Assembly: GCA_023428465.1 (NCBI GenBank)
Contig: JAEYXM010000269.1
Location: 1 to 10,099, forward strand
DNA from: Actinomycetes bacterium
Lineage (GTDB): Bacteria > Actinomycetota > Actinomycetes > Actinomycetales > Cellulomonadaceae
DNA: 10,099 bases
Direction: 5' to 3'
Shown: positions 1 through 6,147 of the stretch, piece by piece
How the letters are laid out: every line of letters begins with the position of its first letter
Numbering within the stretch: the first letter of the stretch is position 1
Notes under the pieces: model-generated
Seen by the model: the letters and a program-made list of their open reading frames with translations, nothing else
Databases searched by the model: none
What the model was told of the DNA's origin: nothing
Position numbers and translations under genes: made by a program

Positions 1-1
1 G

Positions 2-571
2 CGTCGGTGGCGGGTGCCCGCGCGTGCCGGCGCCGTGGCGGCCGTCGCCCTCGTCCTCGGTGGTGGTGTCGTCGTCACGCGGTCGATGGCGGACGCGCCC
101 TCGATCGAGGTGCCTCGCGGCGCCGACGTCGAGGACGCCGCGGGCGTCGTCGTGCCGGAGGTCGTCGTCCACGTGGTGGGGGAGGTGGCCAGCCCGGGTC
201 TCGTGCGGCTGCCCGATGGTTCGCGCGTCGCGGACGCGATCGACGCCGCGGGCGGCTCCGGGCCCGAGGCGGACCTTGCGGCACTGAACCTCGCGCGGGT
301 GCTCGTCGACGGCGAGCAGGTGGTCGTCCCGGCCCCGGGCGTCGGCGGCGCCACACCGGGCGCCGGTGGGCAGCCGGGCCTGCTCGACCTCAACACGGCC
401 GACGCCGCGGCCCTCGACGGGCTGCCCGGCATCGGCCCGGTCCTCGCGGACCGGATCGTCGCGTGGCGCACGGAGCACGGCGCGTTCACCGTGGTCGACG
501 AGCTCGCGGAGGTGTCCGGCATCGGCCCGTCGCTCCTCGCGGGGGTCCGCGACCTGGTCCGCGTCGGATGA
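2..571 (+). CDS. comEA: ComEA-family DNA-binding competence protein (5' end outside window)
   Basis: ComEA is a membrane-anchored receptor that binds double-stranded DNA outside the cell and passes it to the ComEC channel. The frame is open from the first bases. A GTG at 14 and nearby codons are possible starts, but the residues before it (RRWRVPARAG) look like the basic flank preceding a membrane anchor, so the real start is probably upstream of the window. In order, counted from the GTG at 14, it has a hydrophobic segment (about residues 6-22), an SLBB-like domain (VVVHVVGEVASPGLVRLPDG, about 50-69) and a glycine/proline linker. A C-terminal tandem helix-hairpin-helix follows (LDLNTADAAALDGLPGIGP, then VSGIGPSLLAGVRDL). 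The two GIGP turns are the hallmark non-specific DNA-backbone contacts. The stop overlaps the comEC start as ATGA, indicating translational coupling. The family call is firm; the true N-terminus is not visible. Confidence 0.93.
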   Translation, partial: RRWRVPARAGAVAAVALVLGGGVVVTRSMADAPSIEVPRGADVEDAAGVVVPEVVVHVVGEVASPGLVRLPDGSRVADAIDAAGGSGPEADLAALNLARVLVDGEQVVVPAPGVGGATPGAGGQPGLLDLNTADAAALDGLPGIGPVLADRIVAWRTEHGAFTVVDELAEVSGIGPSLLAGVRDLVRVG

Positions 572-2898
572 CGGACCTGCGCCTCCTGCCCGCGGCGCTC
601 GCCGCCTGGCTCGCAAGCGCGCTCGCCGTCGGTGCGGGGGCGACCACCGCGTGGGCGTGGACTCTCGTCCTCCTGCTGGTCTCCGTCGCCGCGGCGCCGG
701 TCGTGCTCCGGCGCGGCATCGGCGTCGGGGTGTGGCTCGCCGTCGTCGCCGCGGGGGTCGCCTGTGCGTCGTGCGCCGCGCAGCTGCACCAGCGGGAGGC
801 CGGCCTGCTCGCCGACCTCGTGGCCGAGAGCGCCACCGCCACGGTGGTGGGCACCGTCCGCAGCGAGGCGCGCGTCGTCGTCGGGGGGCGCGGCGACGAG
901 GCGACCGTCATGGTCGTCTCGGTCGAGCACGTCGAGGGCCGACGCGCCGTCGCCGGCGCGGCGGCCGCGGTGCTCGTCGTCACGGACGCCCCGGTCCCGT
1001 ACGGCGCGGTCGTGCAGGTCACGGGGCGGTTGGTCCCCGCCGAGCCGGGGGATGACGTCGTCGGGATCCTGCGCGCCACGGTCGACTGCGAGGTCCTCGG
1101 TGCGCCCGGCGTGGTGGACCGCGCCGTCGGGCGCATCCGGGCAGGGCTCCTCGAGGTGACGGACCCCCTCCCGCCGGACCCGCGCGGCCTCGTGCCCGGC
1201 GTCGCCGTCGGGGACACCTCGCGCCTGCCGCCCGCGCTCGACGCCGCGATGCGCGACGTCGGCCTGACGCACATCACCGCGGTGTCGGGCGGGCACTTCG
1301 CCGTCCTCGCGGTGACGGTCGTCGCCGCCACCGCGGTGCTGCGGCTGCCACGCACGGCGCGCACCGTGGTCCTGGTGGTGGCGATGAGCGGCTTCGTCCT
1401 GCTCGTGCACCCCGACCCCAGCGTGGTCCGCGCCGCGGCGATGGGGGCAGTGGCGGCGCTGGGCACCCTGCTCGGCCGGCGCTCGGCGACACTGCCCGCT
1501 CTCACCACCGCCGTCCTCGGGCTCGTGGTGGTGGACCCGTGGCTCGCGCGCAGCGCGGGGTTCGTGCTCTCCGTGGTCGCGACGGGCGGCATCACCTTGC
1601 TGGCCCCTGTCCTGGCCGACTGGATGTCACGCGTACCGAGGTCGATCGCGCACGCGATCGCCGTACCCGCTGCGGCGCAGGCCGTGTGCGGGCCGGTGCT
1701 CGTCCTGCTCGACCCGTCCGTGAGCCCGTACGCCGTCCTCGCGAACCTGCTCGCGGCGCCCGCGATGCTGCCCGCGACGGTGCTCGGCGTCGCGGCTGCG
1801 CTGGTCGCGCCGGTGTGCCCGCCGGTCGCCATGGTCCTCGCGCAGCTGGCGGGCGGTGCCACGTGGTGGATCGCCGAGGTCGCCCGCGTCTGCGCGGGTC
1901 TCCCGGCCGCGCGCGTGACGTGGGCGTCGGGACCGGTCGGCGCGATCGCCCTCGGCGCGGCGACCCTCGTCGCGCTCGGCACGGTCGGGCTGGTGCGCCG
2001 CCGCGGGCTGCGTGCCGGAGCGGTGGTCGTCATCGCCCTGGTCGCGGTGGGCGGTGCGCTCGCGGCCGCGCGCAGCCTGACCCACGTCGGTCCGCCCGCG
2101 GACTGGGACCTGGTCGCGTGCGACGTCGGGCAGGGTGACGCCCTGGTCCTACGGTCCGGGCCGTCGTCCGCGGTCGTGGTCGACGTGGGACCCCCGGGCG
2201 ATGCGGCGGGCCGGTGCCTGGACGAGTTGGGTGTGACGCGCATCGACCTGCTCGTGCTCACGCACGTCCATGACGACCACGTGGGCGGGCTCGCGGCGGT
2301 GCTCGACGGCCGCGACGTCACCGAGGCGGTCACCGGACCGGTCGCCGAGCCCGCCGCGAACGCGTCGGCGGTCGCCACCGCCCTCGCTGATGCCGGCACC
2401 CCGCTGCGCATCGTGACCGCCGGCACGACGACGTCGGCCGGCAGGGCGGGGGAGGTGGCCTGGACCGTGCTCTCGCCGCGCCCGGGTGCGCACGGCGGCT
2501 CCGACTCCGCGATCAACGACGCGAGCCTCGTGCTGCTCCTGCGCACGTCGGACCTTACGGTCGTCGCCCTCGGGGACGCGGAGCCGCCCGCGCAGGACCG
2601 GCTCGCGACGACGCTCGGGCGACAGCCCCAGCTGCTCGCCGGGGGTGTCGACGTGCTCAAGGTCGCTCATCATGGCTCTGCGCACCAGTCCGGGGAGCTC
2701 ACGTCGTTGCTGGACCCGGTCGTCGCTGTCGTGAGTGTCGGGGCGGACAACTCCTACGGCCACCCGGACGCCGGCACGGTCGCCGAGCTCGAGGGGACCG
2801 GGGCGCTCGTGGTGACCACGAGCCGGTGCGGGCCCGTCACCGTGCGCGGTGACGGGGCGGGGCTGCGTGTCACGGCGCGGTGCGTGGGCGAGCCGTGA
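568..2898 (+). CDS. comEC: ComEC/Rec2 family competence protein, DNA-uptake channel with metallo-beta-lactamase domain
   Basis: ComEC forms the inner-membrane channel for single-stranded DNA during transformation. The protein is 776 residues, normal for the full three-part family. The N-terminus has several hydrophobic segments followed by a DUF4131/OB-like region (about residues 90-190). The Competence domain carries the typical HITAVSGGHF motif (235-244), then a run of membrane helices to about residue 505. The C-terminal metallo-beta-lactamase domain begins at DVGQGDA (519-525). It keeps the metal-binding HxHxDH motif (H566, H568, D570, H571), a downstream LGDAE with D670, and VAHHGS (699-704). 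An intact metal site fits a proposed nuclease role that degrades the non-transported strand. The ATG overlaps the comEA stop and has no Shine-Dalgarno of its own, so translation is probably coupled. No frameshift or missing motif is seen. Whether this organism is naturally transformable cannot be judged here. Confidence 0.97.
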   Translation: MTDLRLLPAALAAWLASALAVGAGATTAWAWTLVLLLVSVAAAPVVLRRGIGVGVWLAVVAAGVACASCAAQLHQREAGLLADLVAESATATVVGTVRSEARVVVGGRGDEATVMVVSVEHVEGRRAVAGAAAAVLVVTDAPVPYGAVVQVTGRLVPAEPGDDVVGILRATVDCEVLGAPGVVDRAVGRIRAGLLEVTDPLPPDPRGLVPGVAVGDTSRLPPALDAAMRDVGLTHITAVSGGHFAVLAVTVVAATAVLRLPRTARTVVLVVAMSGFVLLVHPDPSVVRAAAMGAVAALGTLLGRRSATLPALTTAVLGLVVVDPWLARSAGFVLSVVATGGITLLAPVLADWMSRVPRSIAHAIAVPAAAQAVCGPVLVLLDPSVSPYAVLANLLAAPAMLPATVLGVAAALVAPVCPPVAMVLAQLAGGATWWIAEVARVCAGLPAARVTWASGPVGAIALGAATLVALGTVGLVRRRGLRAGAVVVIALVAVGGALAAARSLTHVGPPADWDLVACDVGQGDALVLRSGPSSAVVVDVGPPGDAAGRCLDELGVTRIDLLVLTHVHDDHVGGLAAVLDGRDVTEAVTGPVAEPAANASAVATALADAGTPLRIVTAGTTTSAGRAGEVAWTVLSPRPGAHGGSDSAINDASLVLLLRTSDLTVVALGDAEPPAQDRLATTLGRQPQLLAGGVDVLKVAHHGSAHQSGELTSLLDPVVAVVSVGADNSYGHPDAGTVAELEGTGALVVTTSRCGPVTVRGDGAGLRVTARCVGEP

Positions 2899-2924
2899 CG
2901 GTGGTCCGTGGCAGGCTTGGGCGC

Positions 2925-3935
2925 ATGCCCCCGGCCCGCCCCTCGACCGCCCGCGCGGCGGCGACGACGCCGTGGGACGCGGCGGAGCCCGGGGCCCTGG
3001 TGCTCGTGCTCGGCCCGGAGGACCTGTTGGCTGAGCGGGCGATCGACCGGATCGTGGCGCGTGCCCGGGAGGAGGACCCCGAGGTCGAGGTGACGCGGCT
3101 CGACGCGGCCGGCTACCAGCCCGGACGGCTCCAGGTCGTGGCCAGCCCATCCCTCTTCGGCGAGGCGCGCCTCGTCGTCGTCGCCGACCTGCACGCGGGG
3201 ACGGACGAGGCGATGGCCGACGTCGTCGCGTACCTGGCGGACCCGGCCCCGGACGTGGACGTCGTCGTCCGGCACTCCGGCGTGACGCGCGGTAAGAAGA
3301 CTCTCGACGCCATCCGCGCGGCGGGGGCTGTCGTCGTCGCGTGCGACGCGGTGAAACGGGACGCGGACAAGACCGCCTTCGTGATGGCCGAGCTGAAGCG
3401 CGCCCGGCGCCGCGCGGAGCCCGCGGCGGTCCGTGCACTCGTCGAGGCCTGCGGCTCGGACCTGCGCGAGCTCGCCGCGGCCTGCCAGCAGGTGGTCGCG
3501 GACACGACGGGCGCGATCACGGTGGAGCTGGTGGCGCGCTACCACGGTGGCCGGGTGGAGGCGACGGGCTTCCGTGTGGCCGACGCCGCGGCGAACGGCA
3601 ACGCGGGGGAGGCGGTGGCGCTCCTGCGCCACGCCCTGGCGACGGGCTCGGACCCGGTGCCACTGGTCGCCGCGCTCGCGGTGAAGCTGCGCACGCTCGC
3701 CAAGGTCGGTGCCGCGCGCGGCCAGGGCCTGGACCCGGTGCGGGACCTCGGCCTGGCGTCATGGCAGGTGGACCGCGCCCGCCGCGAGCTGCGCGGCTGG
3801 ACCCCCGAGTCGCTCGCCGCAGCCATCACAGCGGTGGCTCAGGCTGACGCCGAGGTCAAGGGCGCGGGCCGCGATGCGGTCTTCGCGGTCGAGCGGGCGG
3901 TGCTGCGTGTGGCCCAGGCGGCCGCCGCCGGCTGA
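2925..3935 (+). CDS. holA: DNA polymerase III delta subunit (clamp loader)
   Basis: The delta subunit opens the beta sliding clamp as part of the clamp-loader complex in chromosomal replication. From the ATG at 2925 the protein has 336 residues, the usual size for actinobacterial HolA. Family features include the early strand LVLVLGPEDLLAERAI (25-40) and the conserved SLFGEARLVVV (76-86). A helical C-terminal region follows with ELAAACQQVV and VKLRTLAKVG. A GTG at 2880 is also in frame, but it lies inside comEC and adds residues not typical of the family, so 2925 is preferred. There is no clear Shine-Dalgarno. CAGGCT at 2912-2917 sits seven bases before the ATG, which would fit a weak leaderless -10, although readthrough from comEC is also likely given the 26-base gap. 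The comEA-comEC-holA order is standard. Confidence 0.95.
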   Translation: MPPARPSTARAAATTPWDAAEPGALVLVLGPEDLLAERAIDRIVARAREEDPEVEVTRLDAAGYQPGRLQVVASPSLFGEARLVVVADLHAGTDEAMADVVAYLADPAPDVDVVVRHSGVTRGKKTLDAIRAAGAVVVACDAVKRDADKTAFVMAELKRARRRAEPAAVRALVEACGSDLRELAAACQQVVADTTGAITVELVARYHGGRVEATGFRVADAAANGNAGEAVALLRHALATGSDPVPLVAALAVKLRTLAKVGAARGQGLDPVRDLGLASWQVDRARRELRGWTPESLAAAITAVAQADAEVKGAGRDAVFAVERAVLRVAQAAAAG

Positions 3936-4005
3936 CCTCAGGTGCGCGTTCGGGCCGTGGGTACGGCCGCGGCTTCGCGTGGGGCACCGTCCAGGGCAAC
4001 CAGGA

Positions 4006-4033
4006 CCTGCCTCTGCCGGCGCGCAGGGGCAGG
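4006..4033 (+). terminator. Hairpin after holA, probable terminator
   Basis: CCTGCCTCTGC (4006-4016) pairs with GCAGGGGCAGG (4023-4033) as an 11-bp stem with one G-U pair and a 6-base loop. It starts 70 bases after the holA stop. A smaller hairpin, GGCCGT-gggt-ACGGCC (3953-3968), lies between. Neither is followed by a T tract, which is common in high-GC actinobacteria, so termination is inferred from position and stem strength. Confidence 0.5.
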
Positions 4034-4058
4034 GGACCGGGTACGGTCTGGGGGAGAC

Positions 4059-4077
4059 TGTCACGCCGCACGTGACA
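4059..4077. promoter_or_regulatory. Candidate operator 1, TGTCA-N9-TGACA inverted repeat
   Basis: The 19-bp element TGTCACGCCGCACGTGACA is a perfect 7-bp inverted repeat (TGTCACG/CGTGACA) around five bases. It shares the TGTCA-N9-TGACA layout exactly with the element at 4203-4221. A palindrome of this size fits a dimeric HTH protein, and the HTH regulator encoded at 4678-6027 is the obvious candidate binder. Binding is inference. Confidence 0.55.
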
Positions 4078-4130
4078 CAGGCGACCGCGCCGATGCTGGG
4101 TCGCGTTGACCCACCGACGGTAATGCGACC

Positions 4131-4155
4131 TATCAGCGAAAGTCCTCCGCTGACA
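4131..4155. promoter_or_regulatory. Inverted repeat with related half-sites, possible secondary operator
   Basis: TATCAGCG (4131-4138) and CGCTGACA (4148-4155) form an inverted repeat with seven of eight pairs matching around nine bases. The outer half-sites TATCA and TGACA resemble those of the two 19-bp elements but are 15 bases apart. The left arm coincides with the possible -10 TATCAG of a TTGACC promoter (4106-4111). This may be a weaker site for the same regulator or an unrelated hairpin. Confidence 0.35.
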
Positions 4156-4202
4156 TGGGATGCGATTTCACTCGATCTGCCTACCGCTACCGACCCGTAG
4201 CC

Positions 4203-4221
4203 TGTCATAGTGACCGTGACA
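4203..4221 (+). promoter_or_regulatory. Candidate operator 2 overlapping the extended -10 promoter of the peptide gene
   Basis: TGTCATAGTGACCGTGACA has the same TGTCA-N9-TGACA layout as the element at 4059-4077. It contains an extended -10 motif, TGT followed by CATAGT (4206-4211), with no good -35 at the expected distance, as is usual for extended -10 promoters. A transcript starting near 4218 would have a leader of about 35 bases with the ribosome binding site at 4241-4245. A protein bound here would cover the -10 and start site, so repression relieved or switched by the peptide is a reasonable hypothesis. Confidence 0.5.
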
Positions 4222-4240
4222 GCGATGGCCGTACCCCCTG

Positions 4241-4245
4241 AGGAG
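4241..4245 (+). promoter_or_regulatory. Ribosome binding site of the small peptide gene
   Basis: AGGAG lies seven bases before the ATG at 4253. It is the clearest Shine-Dalgarno on the plus strand of this window and is the main evidence that the 41-codon frame is really translated. Confidence 0.75.
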
Positions 4246-4252
4246 ACAGATC

Positions 4253-4378
4253 ATGAACCGTACCGTCAAGGCTCTGACCGCCGCTCTGCTGACCCTCGGC
4301 CTCGCCGTGGTCGGGCTCCCGTTGAACGGTGGCGGTGCGTCGACGAACGTCGGCAGCATCGGCTGCTGCCGCAACTAG
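4253..4378 (+). CDS. Small secreted peptide precursor, candidate signalling pheromone
   Basis: I do not recognise this 41-residue peptide as a named family. It has a clear Sec-type signal: basic start MNRTVK, a hydrophobic core (residues 7-24, ALTAALLTLGLAVVGLPL), then a small-residue stretch NGGGAS. A signal peptidase I site is plausible after A29, which would leave STNVGSIGCCRN. The tail has two adjacent cysteines (C38, C39) and a penultimate arginine. A strong Shine-Dalgarno (AGGAG, 7-base spacing) precedes the ATG, and strong hairpins follow the stop, so it looks like a one-gene transcript. It sits 299 bases upstream of an HTH-TPR regulator in the same orientation, the layout of propeptide/regulator pairs in the RRNPP group. 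I infer that it is exported, trimmed and perhaps re-imported to bind that regulator. Alternatives are a small exported peptide of other function or a modified peptide, but no modification enzyme is nearby. Confidence 0.75.
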   Translation: MNRTVKALTAALLTLGLAVVGLPLNGGGASTNVGSIGCCRN

Positions 4379-4385
4379 CGTCGGC

Positions 4386-4406
4386 AAGGCACCGGGGAGG
4401 TGCCTT
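4386..4406 (+). terminator. First hairpin after the peptide gene
   Basis: AAGGCACC (4386-4393) and GGTGCCTT (4399-4406) form a perfect 8-bp stem with loop GGGGA, seven bases after the peptide stop. It is followed by only TT then C, so it may be a partial terminator or a 3' stabilising hairpin working with the stronger one just downstream. Confidence 0.5.
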
Positions 4407-4420
4407 CGAACCGAAGCGAT

Positions 4421-4450
4421 CGAGGCCGCCCGCTGGCGCGGGCGGCCTCG
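4421..4450 (+). terminator. Strong GC-rich hairpin, probable terminator of the peptide transcript
   Basis: CGAGGCCGCCCGC (4421-4433) pairs perfectly with GCGGGCGGCCTCG (4438-4450) around loop TGGC, a 13-bp stem. It lies 42 bases after the peptide stop and well before the regulator start, so it should separate the two transcripts. There is no T tract, typical of such terminators in high-GC Gram-positives. Confidence 0.75.
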
Positions 4451-4597
4451 TGACTGTCCGCTCCGCGGCGGCTCTCCGGCCTGCGGCGCGGGGGTGCACC
4501 GGCGGCCAGCAGGGCTCGTCGCGTGGGCGGTGCGCGCGGAATCCGGCGCCGAGGGTGTCGCCGCGACGGTTTGCTGCCGGGCTTCCGGGGCAACACG

Positions 4598-4609
4598 GGC
4601 GGATCCGCC
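4598..4609. repeat. Perfect 12-bp palindrome upstream of the regulator
   Basis: GGCGGATCCGCC is fully self-complementary. It sits about 55 bases before the regulator's predicted -10. A second short palindrome, CCCCCGGGGG (4631-4640), lies between. In such GC-rich DNA short palindromes can arise by chance, so a regulatory role is only possible. The rest of the 4451-4654 gap shows nothing I can name. Confidence 0.3.
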
Positions 4610-4654
4610 GGATTCACCCGCTGGACACGACCCCCGGGGGGTACTCGTCGGCGG

Positions 4655-4683
4655 TGTCAACCGATAGAGTGACTCCTGTGACA
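4655..4683 (+). promoter_or_regulatory. Regulator promoter: leaderless -10 embedded in TGTCA/TGACA half-sites
   Basis: TAGAGT (4665-4670) fits an actinobacterial -10 and is followed by exactly seven bases and then the GTG at 4678. Transcription would therefore begin at or next to the start codon, giving a leaderless mRNA. No convincing -35 is seen. Flanking it are TGTCA (4655-4659), TGACT (4670-4674) and TGACA (4679-4683). These recall the TGTCA, TAG and TGAC words of the operator at 4203-4221 with wider spacing. This suggests the regulator also binds its own promoter. Confidence 0.5.
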
Positions 4684-6027
4684 ACCCTCGCTGAACGCAT
4701 CCGTGACGAACGCGTCCGGGCCGGTCTCTCGCAGACCGCCCTGGCCGGTGACGACTTCTCGCCGAGCTACATCTCGCTGATCGAGTCAGGTCGTCGCACG
4801 CCCACGGAGGCCGCGCTGCACGTCATCGCTGCGCGCCTTGGTACCACGGCGGACTTCCTCCGGTACGGCGACAAGGCCCCGAGCGAGGAGCGCGCGCGTC
4901 TGGAGATCGGCTACGCGCGGCTCGCGCTGACCAACGGCGAGGCTCAGGAGGCGAAGGACCGGCTCGAGGCCCTGGACCTGGCGTCCATCTCCCCGCGGTT
5001 CCACGTCGAGGCCAAGCACGCCCTGGCCCGGGCCCTGGAGATGCTGGGGGACCTGGACGGCTCGGTCGCCGTCCTCGAACCGCTGCTCGAGGATGCCCTG
5101 GTGAATCGTCGCACGCTGGAGGCTGCGCGCCTCGCGACGGATCTGGTCGCCTCCTACCACGACGCCGGTGACCTGAGCCGGAGCGTCGAGCTCGGTGAGC
5201 GCGTGCTCGAGGAGGTCGAGCGGCAAGGGATCGCCGGCACTGACGAGCACCTCCGCCTCGCCTCGACCATCCTGTGGTCCTACTACGAGCGCGGCGACCT
5301 CCTGTTCGCGACGCATCGCGCAGCAGAGCTGATCGCCCTCGCCGACGACAAGGGCACGATGCTCGGTCGCGGCAGCATCTACTGGAACGCGTCCCTGGTG
5401 GCGGAGGGTCGCGGCGACCTCGGCGAGGCCCGCCGGCTCGCCGAGCGCGCTCTCGCCTACCTCAGCGAAGGTGCGGCGAGCCGCGACGTGCCCCGGCTGC
5501 GGTCGCACTACGCGTGGCTCCTGCTGCGGGCGGACCCGCCGGACCCGACGAAGGCGCTCGACCACCTCGATCGCGCGATGAACGACCTGCGCCTCATCGG
5601 CTCGGAGTCGGACCTGGCCCGTTGCGAGTTCGAGATGGGCCGCGCCTACCTGCTGCTCGGCGACGCCCCGCGCGCGGAGGAGCTCGCACAGGCCGGCCTG
5701 GCCCGCCTGGACCAGAGCTCGCCGCTCGATGTCTGCAACGGGCGCATGCTCATGGGAGATGCGCTCGCGGTGCAGGGACGCATGGACGAGGCGCAGCGGT
5801 CCTACCGCTGGGCTGCGGACATGTTCGGCATGATGGCCGCCGGCCGGGAGTCCGCCACGGTGTGGCGGTCCCTCGGCGACCGGATGCTGCAGCACGGCGA
5901 CACCGAAGGCGCGGCGAAGGCCTACGAGGCCGCGCTCCGCGAGGCCGGAATCCGGCCGACGGTGCTGCCCATGGTCAGCTCTCTCGTCGAGGCCGCGCGC
6001 CACGACGCCGAGGTCGGCCGCGTCTGA
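4678..6027 (+). CDS. Xre-type HTH transcriptional regulator with TPR-like C-terminal domain (RRNPP-like)
   Basis: This is a cytoplasmic DNA-binding regulator of 449 residues. The N-terminal HTH_3 domain spans about residues 4-62, with the classic recognition pattern AGLSQTALAGDDFSPSYISL and IESGRRTPT (15-43). From about residue 74 to the end it is all-helical and TPR-like, with pairs of helices carrying repeat signatures such as EAKHALARALEMLGD, EFEMGRAYLLLGDAPRAEELA and GAAKAYEAALREAG. In the RRNPP group (Rap, Rgg, NprR, PlcR, PrgX) such a TPR domain binds a small re-imported peptide. The secreted-type peptide gene directly upstream and the shared palindromes in both promoters support that reading. 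GTGs at 4654 and 4669 are also in frame, but 4678 starts right before the HTH and lies seven bases after TAGAGT, implying leaderless translation. It could instead be a generic HTH-TPR regulator with another ligand; the HTH-TPR call itself is firm. Confidence 0.93.
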   Translation: MTTLAERIRDERVRAGLSQTALAGDDFSPSYISLIESGRRTPTEAALHVIAARLGTTADFLRYGDKAPSEERARLEIGYARLALTNGEAQEAKDRLEALDLASISPRFHVEAKHALARALEMLGDLDGSVAVLEPLLEDALVNRRTLEAARLATDLVASYHDAGDLSRSVELGERVLEEVERQGIAGTDEHLRLASTILWSYYERGDLLFATHRAAELIALADDKGTMLGRGSIYWNASLVAEGRGDLGEARRLAERALAYLSEGAASRDVPRLRSHYAWLLLRADPPDPTKALDHLDRAMNDLRLIGSESDLARCEFEMGRAYLLLGDAPRAEELAQAGLARLDQSSPLDVCNGRMLMGDALAVQGRMDEAQRSYRWAADMFGMMAAGRESATVWRSLGDRMLQHGDTEGAAKAYEAALREAGIRPTVLPMVSSLVEAARHDAEVGRV

Positions 6028-6034
6028 CCGCGCC

Positions 6035-6059
6035 CGTCGGCTCGCAGGGGGAGCCGACG
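6035..6059 (+). terminator. Terminator hairpin after the regulator gene
   Basis: CGTCGGCTC (6035-6043) and GAGCCGACG (6051-6059) form a perfect 9-bp stem with a 7-base loop, starting eight bases after the stop at 6027. It separates the regulator from the convergent EAL gene. The remaining bases to 6147 contain only a weak 5-bp hairpin (6106-6119) that might serve the EAL transcript. Confidence 0.65.
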
Positions 6060-6147
6060 ACGCGTGGTCGTCGAACGTCCGGGCGGAGTCCGGTGGCTCA
6101 GGCTGCCGGGCCCGCCCGGTCGGCGCTCCGGTCGAGTTCCGTCGGCC

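Larger units (their letters stand above)
3936..4252. other. 317-base intergenic region rich in hairpins and inverted repeats
   Basis: No convincing gene lies between holA and the small peptide gene. The first hundred bases hold terminator-like hairpins (3953-3968 and 4006-4033, then a 5-bp stem at 4035-4048). After that comes a set of inverted repeats built from the half-site TGTCA/TGACA: 4059-4077, 4131-4155 and 4203-4221. GGGTC/GACCC also repeats in inverted order at 4098-4112. TTGACC at 4106-4111 followed by TATCAG at 4131-4136 (19-base spacing) is a possible upstream promoter. The region reads as a holA terminator followed by a multi-operator control region for the peptide gene. Confidence 0.7.

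Noticed and set aside
486..2660. 724-codon open frame on the minus strand across comEC
   Set aside because: It is antisense to a gene with all ComEC motifs; the translation is rich in Ser, Thr, Arg and Ala with no recognisable domain, a known by-product of GC-rich codon use.
4253..4378. The small peptide as a lanthipeptide or other modified peptide precursor because of its Ser, Thr and Cys tail
   Set aside because: No modification enzyme, protease or transporter gene is nearby, and the precursor has a hydrophobic Sec signal instead of a typical leader ending in a recognition motif.
4329..4667. Open 112-codon frame on the plus strand between peptide and regulator
   Set aside because: It crosses the tandem hairpins, has no ribosome site, and its composition (Arg/Ala/Gly rich) is typical of out-of-frame GC-rich DNA.
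4210..4677. In-frame extension of the HTH-TPR gene upstream to 4210, giving a 605-residue protein
   Set aside because: The extra residues overlap the peptide gene and its strong hairpins, have no family resemblance, and the HTH domain starts right after the GTG at 4678.
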